From NCBI GenBank assembly GCA_965153355.1, contig OZ231127.1, positions 66,092,001-66,156,000 on the forward strand: a stretch of 64,000 nucleotides of DNA. Direction: 5' to 3'. This document shows, one piece after another, positions 11,772 through 20,371 of this stretch. Position numbers and translations under genes: made by a program. Below the pieces are notes generated by a model that saw only the letters and a list, made by a program, of their open reading frames with translations, was not told the origin of the DNA and did not search any database. Positions within the stretch are counted from its first letter, which is position 1. The number at the start of each line of letters is the position of its first letter. Source of the DNA: Flaccisagitta enflata (Eukaryota > Chaetognatha > Sagittoidea > Aphragmophora).

Positions 11772-13097
11772 CTTTGTCCATGTGCATTTATGTATGTGCG
11801 TCTTTCAGCGTCTCTTTTGTTCTGTCGCTTTCTTGCTCCCTCGCTCATTCTATTCCTCTGTCTTTCTCTAGCTATGTCGCCCAAAACATCACACCAATGA
11901 CGTATCAGGGTTCCCTAAACCTAAATCCGTAGCGGGCTTTTTTGGGGATGTCGGAATTGGTACTTCGATATATGGAAGTATAATGAAGTAGTGTGATACT
12001 TCAGTAAGTTGCAAAATACTTTGATGGTGCAAAGTACTTAGAGTACAAGTAAGCTGCCTAGGATCATTTTACACGTGACTGCTTACTTTCCTCAGGAAAA
12101 ACTTGAAAAAAGAATGCTTCCTAACTCGTGATCCTCTGAGACAAATAACGTTACTTCATTTTGTTTATAAAACTGAAAAAAAGTATCAATTTGTTTGTGG
12201 CCTGCTTTGAAATATGTTATTCTATAAAGTTTTAAAGAAAAACGAGTTCCATTGCGTTACCATTACTTTCTTTTTAGAACTAAGGGGTAGAATAGTTATT
12301 TTTAATCAATTATAGAATGCCGAATAAGTCCTTGAAAATGCTCGAGGATTCCTCGAGGAATTGGGATTTTGGGCGATTAATCATTGAGGAAAAATATCAA
12401 ATCCTCGACTCAGCCCTACCGTCAAGGCCTAAAATTCGCCCTCCCAGCCCTCAATTTAGCCCTCCAGACCTCAAATCAGCCTTCCAGGTTTCAAATCAGC
12501 CCCCCCCCTATCTCAAATCTGAGCTCCAGACCGCAAATCTGCCCTCCAGACCTTCAATTACCCCTCCAAGCATCAAATCAGCCCTCCATTGCTCAAATTT
12601 ACCCTCCAGACCTCAAATCTGCTCTCCAAGCCTTGATTCTGCCCTCCACTCTTTAAATATGCCTTCAGTGGCCTAAATTAGTCTTCTATGGCCTGAAATA
12701 TGCCCCCTCAGGATGTCTGGAAATTCCCCCATGTGTTCTGCAGGATATTGGCCCTTTGGGGCCGCTGCCCTGCTCTCACTCAACTTCTCCACTGGATCAC
12801 TCCCAGCAGGGCATTGCGTACCGCTGACCATGTGCGATACTTGGATGACTACTTTCCTTTCTTTTCCTCCCTCCCTTAAAAAAACAAAAAAAATCAAAAA
12901 TTTCATGAGGAGGGAGGATAAACAGACACATCGACCAACAACCATGTATAGTTTTTTTAAGTACTGTGGTTGTATTCATCTAATACAGGCGAAAATTGAC
13001 GCAAAAATCATACGCGTTTCTAGCAGGAAGGTACAGCTTGAGAAATTTTGCTCGCAGGAAGCAAAAAATTTTGCCGAGCCCTGGCGATATGCATTTA

Positions 13098-13264
13098 AAC
13101 AAGGCCGGATTCACGGCTACCGAAGTCGCGTGCGGGTAGGCAGGGACCATATTTGAGGTCACCAGACCATATTGGCAGGAGCAGTGAGGTCAAAGAAATA
13201 GAAAAAGTGTGATCGACCGACGGACAAAGCGGGTTGTAGAGTCGCGTGCACGCGACTTAAAAGA
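13098..13264 (+). mobile_element. ACGG-hairpin element, family A, complete copy
   Basis: It starts AACAAGGCCGGATTCACGGC. GTCGCGTGC is at 13125-13133, then TTTGAGGTCACCAGACC and GGCAGGAGCAGTGAGG, a short GACCGACGG tract and CAAAGCGGGTTGTAGA. The hairpin GTCGCGTGCACGCGAC is at 13241-13256. A good reference copy for the family. Confidence 0.9.
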
Positions 13265-13811
13265 AGCAGTTGCATGTGGGTTGGCAGAAGCAGTGTTGTG
13301 GGGTTGATGGGTAAGCAGGAAAGTAATGTCGAGGAGGCTCGGGCTGTGATACTCAAAATTCAGAAATCAACCGATTTCATGCCATCCGAAATCTAGATAA
13401 ATGCTTTCATTTCGGAGATTCAAGTCAGAGCATCAGAGTGAGTTTCAGTGTCAATCTGTATGACGGGCTTGAGGGCGTTATGTTTCACATCGCTTGAGTA
13501 TCGCTAATGTTGGCCTTATCGACTGCTTTCCTTTTTCGATCAGCGCTAGATCAACATGTTGAGTATAGAAAAAGAAACTGAGTAAATAAGTTAGGAGCAG
13601 GCAGCCATGCAGATGAAGAAAAGAGATATTCCAGTATAATCGATTGGCTAAACTCTCTCCTGTTCTGACCCGTCTATCTATAGTTCTATACCCCGTCTGT
13701 CTATATATTATTAGGCTGCTTTTGAAAATCCGCGACCAGAAGTTACGTATCATGTCCACTATATATCACGCTGAAGTCACGCTGTTTTCCAGCCAGTTAG
13801 AGACTTAAGGG
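13265..13811. other. Unassigned spacer
   Basis: The minus-strand frame at 13478-13759 shows no recognisable motif. Nothing else seen. Confidence 0.5.
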
Positions 13812-14364
13812 TACAGTAGGGTTCGTGGAAAAACAGCCTGAAGTGCAGGAAGGTATGTCTTGATTTCATTCGATAAACTTGATATTGTTGTTTTATAGAT
13901 ACTTTTGTCCTTGAGTTTTTTGGTTGCTGTGGAAACCGAAATTATTTTTTCTAACATTTATAATTACTAGAATATCAATATTTTGATAGATATAATTAGG
14001 GAACATTGCTCAGAATTGAATTTGCAACAACTTTCTCATAGTATGTTCTGTAAGAATATTGCTGGTTTGGCTGTTGCTCCTTAGCGATGGCTAAACGAGC
14101 GATATTTTTACAGAATATACTGTGGGAAAGTTGTTGTAAATTCAATTTTAAGCAATGTTCCCTCATTACATTTGTGAAAATATTGTTATTTTAGCAGTTA
14201 TGACTGTTTGGAAAAATAATTTTGGTTTCCATGGCAACCAAAAAACTCAAGGACACAAGCATTAATTGAACAACTTTTATTTCAAATATCTTGTCTGTCA
14301 AATGAAATTAAGACACTTAGATAACTTCCTCCAGTTTAGCTGTTTTTCCACGAACCCCACTGTA
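13812..14364. mobile_element. 553-bp foldback element
   Basis: The whole segment is one imperfect palindrome. The ends TACAGTAGGGTTCGTGGAAA and TTTCCACGAACCCCACTGTA pair. Inner pairs include CAAGGACA with TGTCCTTG and GGTTTCCATGGCAACC with GGTTGCTGTGGAAACC, down to a loop of about 34 nt near 14064-14097. TA at both ends suggests a Tc1/mariner-type MITE. Confidence 0.85.
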
Positions 14365-14545
14365 TGCAGAGAACTTTTCAAACTGTTAGATTATGGTGGA
14401 GAAAAATATCAAATCAACCTTAAGCCAAATCACTTAAAGTTAAAATAGTTTAAAATACTTTGATATGATTACGAACAGAAACATTTCTGCCCGCGGTTTC
14501 CCGAAAGCAACCATTACTCAATAACTTAAAAATTTTCCGACAACG

Positions 14546-14817
14546 TTTTTATTTGCGTCCTCGCACACCAATGTGAGGTCGTGTCGGTCGGTCGGTCGGT
14601 ATGTCACGTAAACCTTCAAACTACGTAAAACGCCCAATTTTACCATCTTCATTTATTCATTCATTCATGCTTTCATTCATTCATTCATTCATTCATTCAT
14701 TCATTCATTCATTCATTCATTCATTCATTCATTCATTCATTCATTCATAGAAAATGTTCAATCATGTATTGTTAATCAGCGAGGCGCACATATTAGCCAT
14801 AACTTGGCCTTGTTTTT
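14546..14817 (-). mobile_element. ACGG-hairpin element, family C with (CATT)n core
   Basis: Minus-strand start AACAAGGCCAAGTTATGGC. The core is a (CATT)n array (about 14650-14748), then an ACCG tract and a decayed hairpin (TGCGAGGACGCA). Similar to 31822-32120. Confidence 0.75.
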
Positions 14818-14845
14818 TTCTAAATTGATTCAAGTCACCCAACCA

Positions 14846-14879
14846 AAGGACGCGTCATCGGTCTATTTGGCTTTGTTTT
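14846..14879 (-). mobile_element. 5' tip of a family C element
   Basis: GGACGCGTCATCGGTCTATT then TGGCTTTGTTTT is a diverged form of the family C2 5' end seen at 46321-46350. Confidence 0.45.
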
Positions 14880-14998
14880 ATGCCCGTTGCTAAATGGATT
14901 GCAGCCAATATTATCCAATTTCAGAAACGCTTTGATCTGTTCCTCAACGAAAACGCTTATCTTTCTATCACTGTCGATGGCACAAACTAGCAAACAAA

Positions 14999-17997
14999 AT
15001 GGACCACCTCAAAATTGTCACATTCGACTCCCAAAATACCAATGTCAAGAATGTTTCGAATGTCCTTGAAGGAATTTGCTTCGACATTTGGAGAAGAACG
15101 CCTCATGATCTCAACATTACTTATACCATCAACTACGCCAAAAGCTGGAACCACATGATTTCGTATTTGAGAGAAGATCGCGTTGATATAATCGTTCATG
15201 CCGTTTCAAGAGGAGAGCTGAGTCATTTATCTGAAAAAGAACAAGACGAGTTAGTAAAATGTGAATTCATTTGGCTGCAATGAGCTGATGCTGATGCACT
15301 GATGATATAAGACGGAAATGTGTCATCGCCGGGAGGAAAAAAGTCGCAAGCATTGACCATTTTTTTTCTTGAGTCACATTTTTTTTTACTTGTTAGATTG
15401 AATCAAGAGCAATTGTATGTATTGATTGCACTGAAACTCAGAGAGAAAAAAAAAGAGCAAAATGAGCTAGATGAGCTGAAATACTCAAAATCACTCACAC
15501 AGATGATCAGCTTTGCTCAATCACATACTTTCCTGTATTTGCATGCTCAAACATCAATACACTCCTTTATTTCTCCTTTTTGGGCAGCGGCCCCGAAGGG
15601 GTCGATGACCTATGCTTTCACACATATGGGGTATTTTCTCCTTCTCCTCCTCCTCCTCCATCTTCTTCTTCGCCCCCCCCCTTAAATCCCAGTCTCAAGG
15701 CCTTAATTCCAGTCTCAAGGCCAAAATCCCGGTCCCGAGACCCAAATTCCACCCTTGCGGCCTAAATCCTAGCCTCAAGGCCCAAATCCTAGCCTGGAGG
15801 CCCAAATCCCAGCCGGGAAGCCCAAATCTAAGCTTGGAGGTCCAAACCCCAGCCAGGAGGCCCAGATCCCAGCCAAGAGGCCCAAATCTCAGCCTTGAGG
15901 CTGGGATTTGGGCCTTGAGGCTAGGATTTGAGCCTCAAGGCTGGAATTTGGGTCTCGGGACTGGGATTTTGGCCTCGAGACTGGAATTTAGCCTCAAGAC
16001 TGGGATTTGAGGGGGGGAGGAGATGGAGGAGGTGAATCCCTTAATGTGAAAGCATAGGTCATCGACCCTTGAACCCTCTCCCCTTCAACTTAAAGCACAA
16101 CCTACTCAGCAGGGCACGGGTACCGCTGACCATCTGACGCTTTTGCGCCTATTGGCCTATACTTTCACAGATATGGGGGATTTTCTCCTCCTCCTCCTTC
16201 TCCTCAAATACTCTCGAGGCCCAAATTCTAGTCTCAAGACCCAAAGTCCAGTCTTGTGGCCCAAATCCCAGTCTCAAGGCCCAAATCCTAGCCTCAAAGC
16301 TAAAATCCTAGCCTGGAGGCCTATATTTCAGTCTTGAAGCCCAAATCTTAGCCTCAAGGTCAAACTCTCAGCCAAGAGGGCCAGATCGCGGCCTTGAGGC
16401 CCAAATCCCAGCCTCCAGGCAAGGATTTGGGCCTTTAGGCTAGGATTTGAGCCTTGAGGCTGGGATTTGGGCCTCAAGGATGGGATTTGGGCCTCGAGAC
16501 TGGAATTTGGGCCTTGAGACTGGGATTTGAGGGGGGGACGAAGGAGGAGGAGGAGGAGGAGGAGAAAATCCTCCATATGTGTGAAAGCATAGGTCATCGA
16601 CCCCTTTGGGGCCGCTGCCCTGCTCCCCGCTCAACTACAACCGCAACCTACTTAGGCAGGGCACGGGTACCGCTGATCATATAACGCTTTTGCTACTACT
16701 AAAATTGGGAAAAAAAAATTTGAAAAATTCAATCGGAATTTTTCCAAAAAGAATATTGAAAAAATCGGAGCTCAAAAAATATTTGTCGTAGAGTATTCTG
16801 CTTGGCGCCCAATGAAAGAGAATCATATAACAATTCAAAGCCTTTATCACATTCGGTTGAGCAGACAGTAAAGCTCTGCTCGAATCAGACATTGGGCAAG
16901 GGCAAAAAGTCCCATAAAAACTCAAGGGACTAAGCATTACAGGCCATTCTCTCAACCGTCTGACAGATGGACAATCAGACCGAAAGATATTGCATGTTAT
17001 GGAATCACAATTGAAAATATTTTTTTCCCATTGTCCACTCACCAGTTTCACTTCATTACCGTTTACGTCCGGTGGCCTCCGAGCGGCGATGCTCTCCAAA
17101 GAAAGCAAAGACACACTGCAATTTCTCAAACCATTCCATTGGCAAACCTGGATAGCCTTGATCTTGCTGTATCTCGTATACAGTTTCTCTCTTGGCTTGT
17201 TGTCATTTTTACGCAAAAGGCGTAACACTGGCGATGAAAGTTTTTCAATATTGCAAAGTTTTTGCTATTTCTTTTTGATCATGATACAAGTCGGAGCGGA
17301 GAGGCATCCTACTTACAGAAGCGGTAAAATACTGATGCTGGCTTGGAGTACCTTTTCACTTATTGTTGTTGCAACTTATACGGCAAATTTGGCAGCTTTT
17401 TTCACTAATCGGGCGTCCGATAAGCCTCTCTGCACTGTCGTTGATTTGGAAAGGTCTAAATCAAATGCATCAACGTTCAAAGAATTAAAAGGGGTTTTTA
17501 CAACAGTCAATAACCCAATCATCAAACATCTGTTGAAAAGACGCCGTCTTAATTTCGATTTGAGTATCGACGAAAACATGAACGGCCACATCCTAACCTC
17601 CCTAGAGACCGGTCACGTTTTCATCGCTTACGAGACGTCAATCGAAATCGTGAAAAGGGAGATACCGACACTTTACACATTGGATGGGTATTTCACTTTT
17701 GCATCGGAGGGTTTTGTGCTGAAAAAGAATCACAGAATATTCAAGAAAATCGCCTCACTTTTTAGAAATTACGAGGCTGAAGGTTTCTTTCAAGCTGCTA
17801 AAGGAAAATATTTAAACCAAATTGGTTGTGGCCAGCAATTGATGGAAAAAAGCCCCGTTAAAGCCATACAAGTTGGAAACCTTTGGGAGGTTGTCGTGAT
17901 ACTTGGAACCTTAGCAATCATTTCCCTTTTCCTAGAATTGGCGGTCCATTTTTATTCAAATTGGGTGCAAAGTTTTCCCATTAACATTGGAGGTTGA
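14999..17997 (+). CDS. Ionotropic glutamate receptor-like channel (IR type), gene 1; exons 14999-15249 and 17046-17997
   Basis: Predicted ligand-gated cation channel subunit of the plasma membrane, about 400 residues. Exon 1 gives part of the S1 ligand-binding lobe (V-L-E-G-I-C-F-D-I-W; R-V-D-I-I-V-H-A). Exon 2 begins just before L-P-F-T-S-G-G-L. It holds M1 (about 119-139), the pore loop (I-M-I-Q-V-G-A-E-R-H-P), M3 with the gating motif Y-T-A-N-L-A-A-F-F, the S2 lobe (L-Y-T-L-D-G-Y-F; E-A-E-G-F-F) and M4 near the C-terminus. The joint uses donor GTTAGT at 15250 and acceptor CCAG at 17042-17045, phase 2, as in gene 2; the joined frame is open. There is no amino-terminal domain and no visible signal peptide. 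An upstream exon is likely, since AG at 14989-14990 could be an acceptor. The usual S1 arginine aligns with lysine. The agonist is unknown. Confidence 0.88.
15585..16134. mobile_element. Type-D foldback element in receptor gene 1 intron, first copy
   Basis: It opens GGCAGCGGCCCCGAAGGGG, then GACCTATGCTTTCACACATA. Degenerate units of about 20 bp (GGCCCAAATCCCAGCCTC) run to a perfect centre near 15899, after which the same units run inverted. It closes with AAGCATAGGTCATCGACC, a CAACCTACT block and CGGGTACCGCTGACC. Confidence 0.8.
16135..16690. mobile_element. Type-D foldback element in receptor gene 1 intron, second copy
   Basis: Same structure, directly following the first copy. The left array (GGCCCAAATCCCAGTCTCAA) is mirrored after about 16410, then AAGCATAGGTCATCGACCCC, TTTGGGGCCGCTGCCCTGCT and GTACCGCTGATCAT. 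Both copies end next to ACGCTTTTGC. Confidence 0.8.
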
Positions 17998-18047
17998 CTG
18001 GTTTTGCATTGATCTTCTGATTTCATTGTATTCGAATTGAATAAGAC

Positions 18048-18435
18048 TGCTTTGATTAAAATTTAGCTCTTGTAATCAATAACCACATAAATGCATAAAT
18101 CACTAATTCATGCGATCTACCAATCAACCAACCCACTGACGCTATCATATTCATATAGTAATTTTTATTCTGAGGCGGTCTGTCAGTTTGCCGACTTCTA
18201 GCCAGTTATATCCTTGCACCCATGAACCCTATGTCGTGTACGGTTAGGCAGTTGCAGAAAACACCATACAAGTTGGAAACCTTTGGCCCGACAATCGATT
18301 TTTTTCATCGATCTCTTCATCAAAGCTTAGGCTTCTCCGGCATTTACAAAATCTTGTGCTGACGCTCGGAATAACCTCAAGAGCCGGGATGAGCTTCTGA
18401 GCCTGTCAATCGCTCAGTTTCGCTCTAATCGATTG
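18048..18435 (+). repeat. Dispersed repeat downstream of receptor gene 1
   Basis: Matches the inverted copy at 2980-3362 over nearly its full length. No coding capacity seen. Confidence 0.7.
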
Positions 18436-18582
18436 GACAAGTACTAACTTTATTCATGTCTTTCAGTTTGTAGCTCTAGATTAGTTCAACGGGTGTTGTA
18501 AGCGTATTTTTGTCATCACATGACAAATAGAATGCTAAATTCAGGTAGAATCCAATACTACCTAATACTCATGAGATATCTA

Positions 18583-18587
<5 letters not shown>

Positions 18588-18674
<87 letters not shown>
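18588..18674. repeat. (CT)n microsatellite
   Basis: CT array of about 87 bp. Confidence 0.96.
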
Positions 18675-18677
<3 letters not shown>

Positions 18678-18694
18678 GTTTCGTGTTGAGAGGG

Positions 18695-18931
18695 TTTTTA
18701 GTTGCGGACACGCAACACTATAAGAGGCCCGTCCCTCCGTCCCTCCGTCCCTCCGTCCGTCCCTCCCTCCCTCCCTCCATCCATAAGCATGAGTCAAAAA
18801 GTGGGGAAACAAGCGTTTGGGGGCTTTTTGTGTATGTGTCCGTGTTGGAAGGGGGTTGGGCGGTGCATTGGATGTGGATGAGGGTTGACTGCCCCTGCCC
18901 ACGCAACAATATTGTGACCCCGCGTCACTTG
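18695..18931 (-). mobile_element. ACGG-hairpin element, family B
   Basis: Minus-strand start AAGTGACGCGGGGTCACAAT, end hairpin GTTGCGTGTCCGCAAC then TAAAAA, with GGAC/GGAGG units before it. Confidence 0.85.
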
Positions 18932-18975
18932 TTTTTATCTGGTTTGAATGTGTTGCAGCAAACACAAGCATAAGA

Positions 18976-19185
18976 CAAAGGCCGGACACTCGCCAGTCGC
19001 GTGCGGGTGGCCAAAGGCAGTGAGAGGGAAGGCCACTGAAATATTTGGACACGGTACGCGGTACTAGAATAGTTCATAAATGCCAAAAAGTTAGAAGTGT
19101 GACAGCATAAACAACGAACCAATGACCCGAAAAACTGATTAATTGGATTGCAGGGTGTAGACTGGCGTGTGCGCAACTCAATAAT
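18976..19185 (+). mobile_element. ACGG-hairpin element, family A, decayed
   Basis: It begins CAAAGGCCGGACACTCGCCA with GTCGCGTGC and ends GGGTGTAGACTGGCGTGTGC. The ACGG tract is lost. Confidence 0.5.
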
Positions 19186-20289
19186 CTATAAACGCTTGTG
19201 CAACAAACATTGTTACAATGCTTAAAGTTAATCCCATAGAAAAAACATGCAGTTGAGTTTTACTAAAGCGCATTTCAAGGAACTGAGCATAACAATGCTT
19301 AAAATTATTTCCTCGAAATCTGAGAAGCTTCGCCGTTGAAACTGACTTTTGCCAATTGTTTGTGAAAGAAAATATTTTCTATAAAACAGAGCGTTTCCAG
19401 CTGTGATTGGTGGCAAGTACAGACAATTGCTTAGCGAGAAATACAAAGTAATAAAGTAAGTTACCAGTCCGGAGAAAGCTTCAGTCAGGTTATGTGTCAG
19501 GTTATGTGCTAGAAAACCGTCCTAGGAAGCCCTTATGTCAATCAGACCTGCGTGCAGACTTTCAACTCTCAGCTGCCGAGATTGAAGCGAATCAAGAAGG
19601 TTTACCAAATCATAAGAGAGTGTCGACGATGGTCAGATGGACCAACGAATGGACGAACATTACCCAATCTAGAATTATATCTCTATGGCATCAAAAACGA
19701 ATTAAACCCCTTTTCATAAATCGTGTGCCATCCGTGGATCTTTAGGTTTGCTTCCCTCTCCTGAAACAGAAGACGATACCGACAAAAAACTCCATCTGAA
19801 ATAATGAACCTCACTTTTTTTAATTGCTTTGTCAGATACTGATTTTCTATTTTCGGTCCTGGCTTTGGAATACTCAAAATATTTGCCTGATTGGGCTATC
19901 CAAAAGAATTCCAGTTGAGCATTTTTATGTCTCTTTAGCCTGTGGCGTGACATATTTTTCTCAGCCCAGAAGAAGAAAAAAAATTATTTTGAAAGAAAAA
20001 TCTTGTTTTGGTAAAGCTAAGACAATATGAGCTTCACCTATGCAACGAGTGTTCTGAGATTTCTCCTATGAATATGGCGACTGGTCCAACACGGTTTTGC
20101 ATTAGCGAAAGCTTTCAACTCTATTAGCGTTGAAAGCTTTTAACGAAAATCAATGGAACAAACAGTATCCACTTTTTCTTCTTTTTTGTGAACTAGTCGT
20201 TGTTCCCATCTCCTCGCTAACGAAACTAACTTCAGCAATTATCAAAAACGTCATCTTCACATCTTTAGCAGGGACGGAATCGGTCGCAG
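19186..20289. other. Spacer between the two receptor genes
   Basis: AT-rich. The 83-codon frame at 19494-19745 has ordinary amino-acid composition but no motif I know. It could hold an upstream exon or promoter of receptor gene 2. No TATA box could be assigned. Confidence 0.4.
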
Positions 20290-20371
20290 TTGAGATAGAT
20301 TGCCTACGAACGGACGGACGGACCGACCAACAGACAAACCTCGGTAGATTTGCGTCTACGTGACAAAAATA
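20290..20371 (+). mobile_element. 3' end of an ACGG-hairpin element abutting the start codon of receptor gene 2
   Basis: GGACGGACGGACCGACC, then GACAAACCTCGGTAGATTTG and a decayed hairpin ending GTGACAAAAATA, matches the shared tail of the family. The receptor ATG follows immediately at 20372. No 5' end found. Confidence 0.55.

Larger units (their letters stand above)
10344..12418. mobile_element. Second hAT-like element, nested in the type-D element
   Basis: The ends TAGGGCTGAGTCGAG and CTCGACTCAGCCCTA are inverted repeats, flanked by an exact 8-bp duplication CCGTCAAG (10336-10343 and 12419-12426). Inner bases include CGATTAATC, common at hAT ends. It contains a TIR element and an ACGG-hairpin element. 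About 1 kb remains once these are removed, with no transposase frame. Confidence 0.88.
10198..12850. mobile_element. Type-D foldback element, interrupted by a hAT-like element
   Basis: The arm at 10200-10255 (GGCCCCACAGGGCCGATGTC, GGGGGAATTTCCAGACATCC) is the reverse complement of the arm at 12710-12765. The tail matches other type-D ends (GGCCGCTGCCCTGCT, GTACCGCTGACCAT). The interior at 12427-12700 is a degenerate array of about 20 bp built on GCCCTCCAGACCTCAAATC. The 2.1 kb between the arms is mostly the later hAT-like insertion. Confidence 0.75.
8856..13083. mobile_element. hAT-like DNA transposon with other elements nested inside
   Basis: The left end CAGGGCTCGGCAAA and the right end TTTGCCGAGCCCTG are perfect 14-bp terminal inverted repeats. 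They are flanked by an exact 8-bp duplication, GCGATATG at 8848-8855 and 13084-13091, the hallmark of hAT insertion. No transposase frame is visible. The interior is a GGAA/CCTT foldback plus a type-D element that itself holds further transposons. It is non-autonomous, or so invaded that coding capacity is gone. Confidence 0.85.

Noticed and set aside
16677-17228. 183-codon minus-strand frame
   Set aside because: Antisense shadow of receptor gene 1 exon 2 plus intron.
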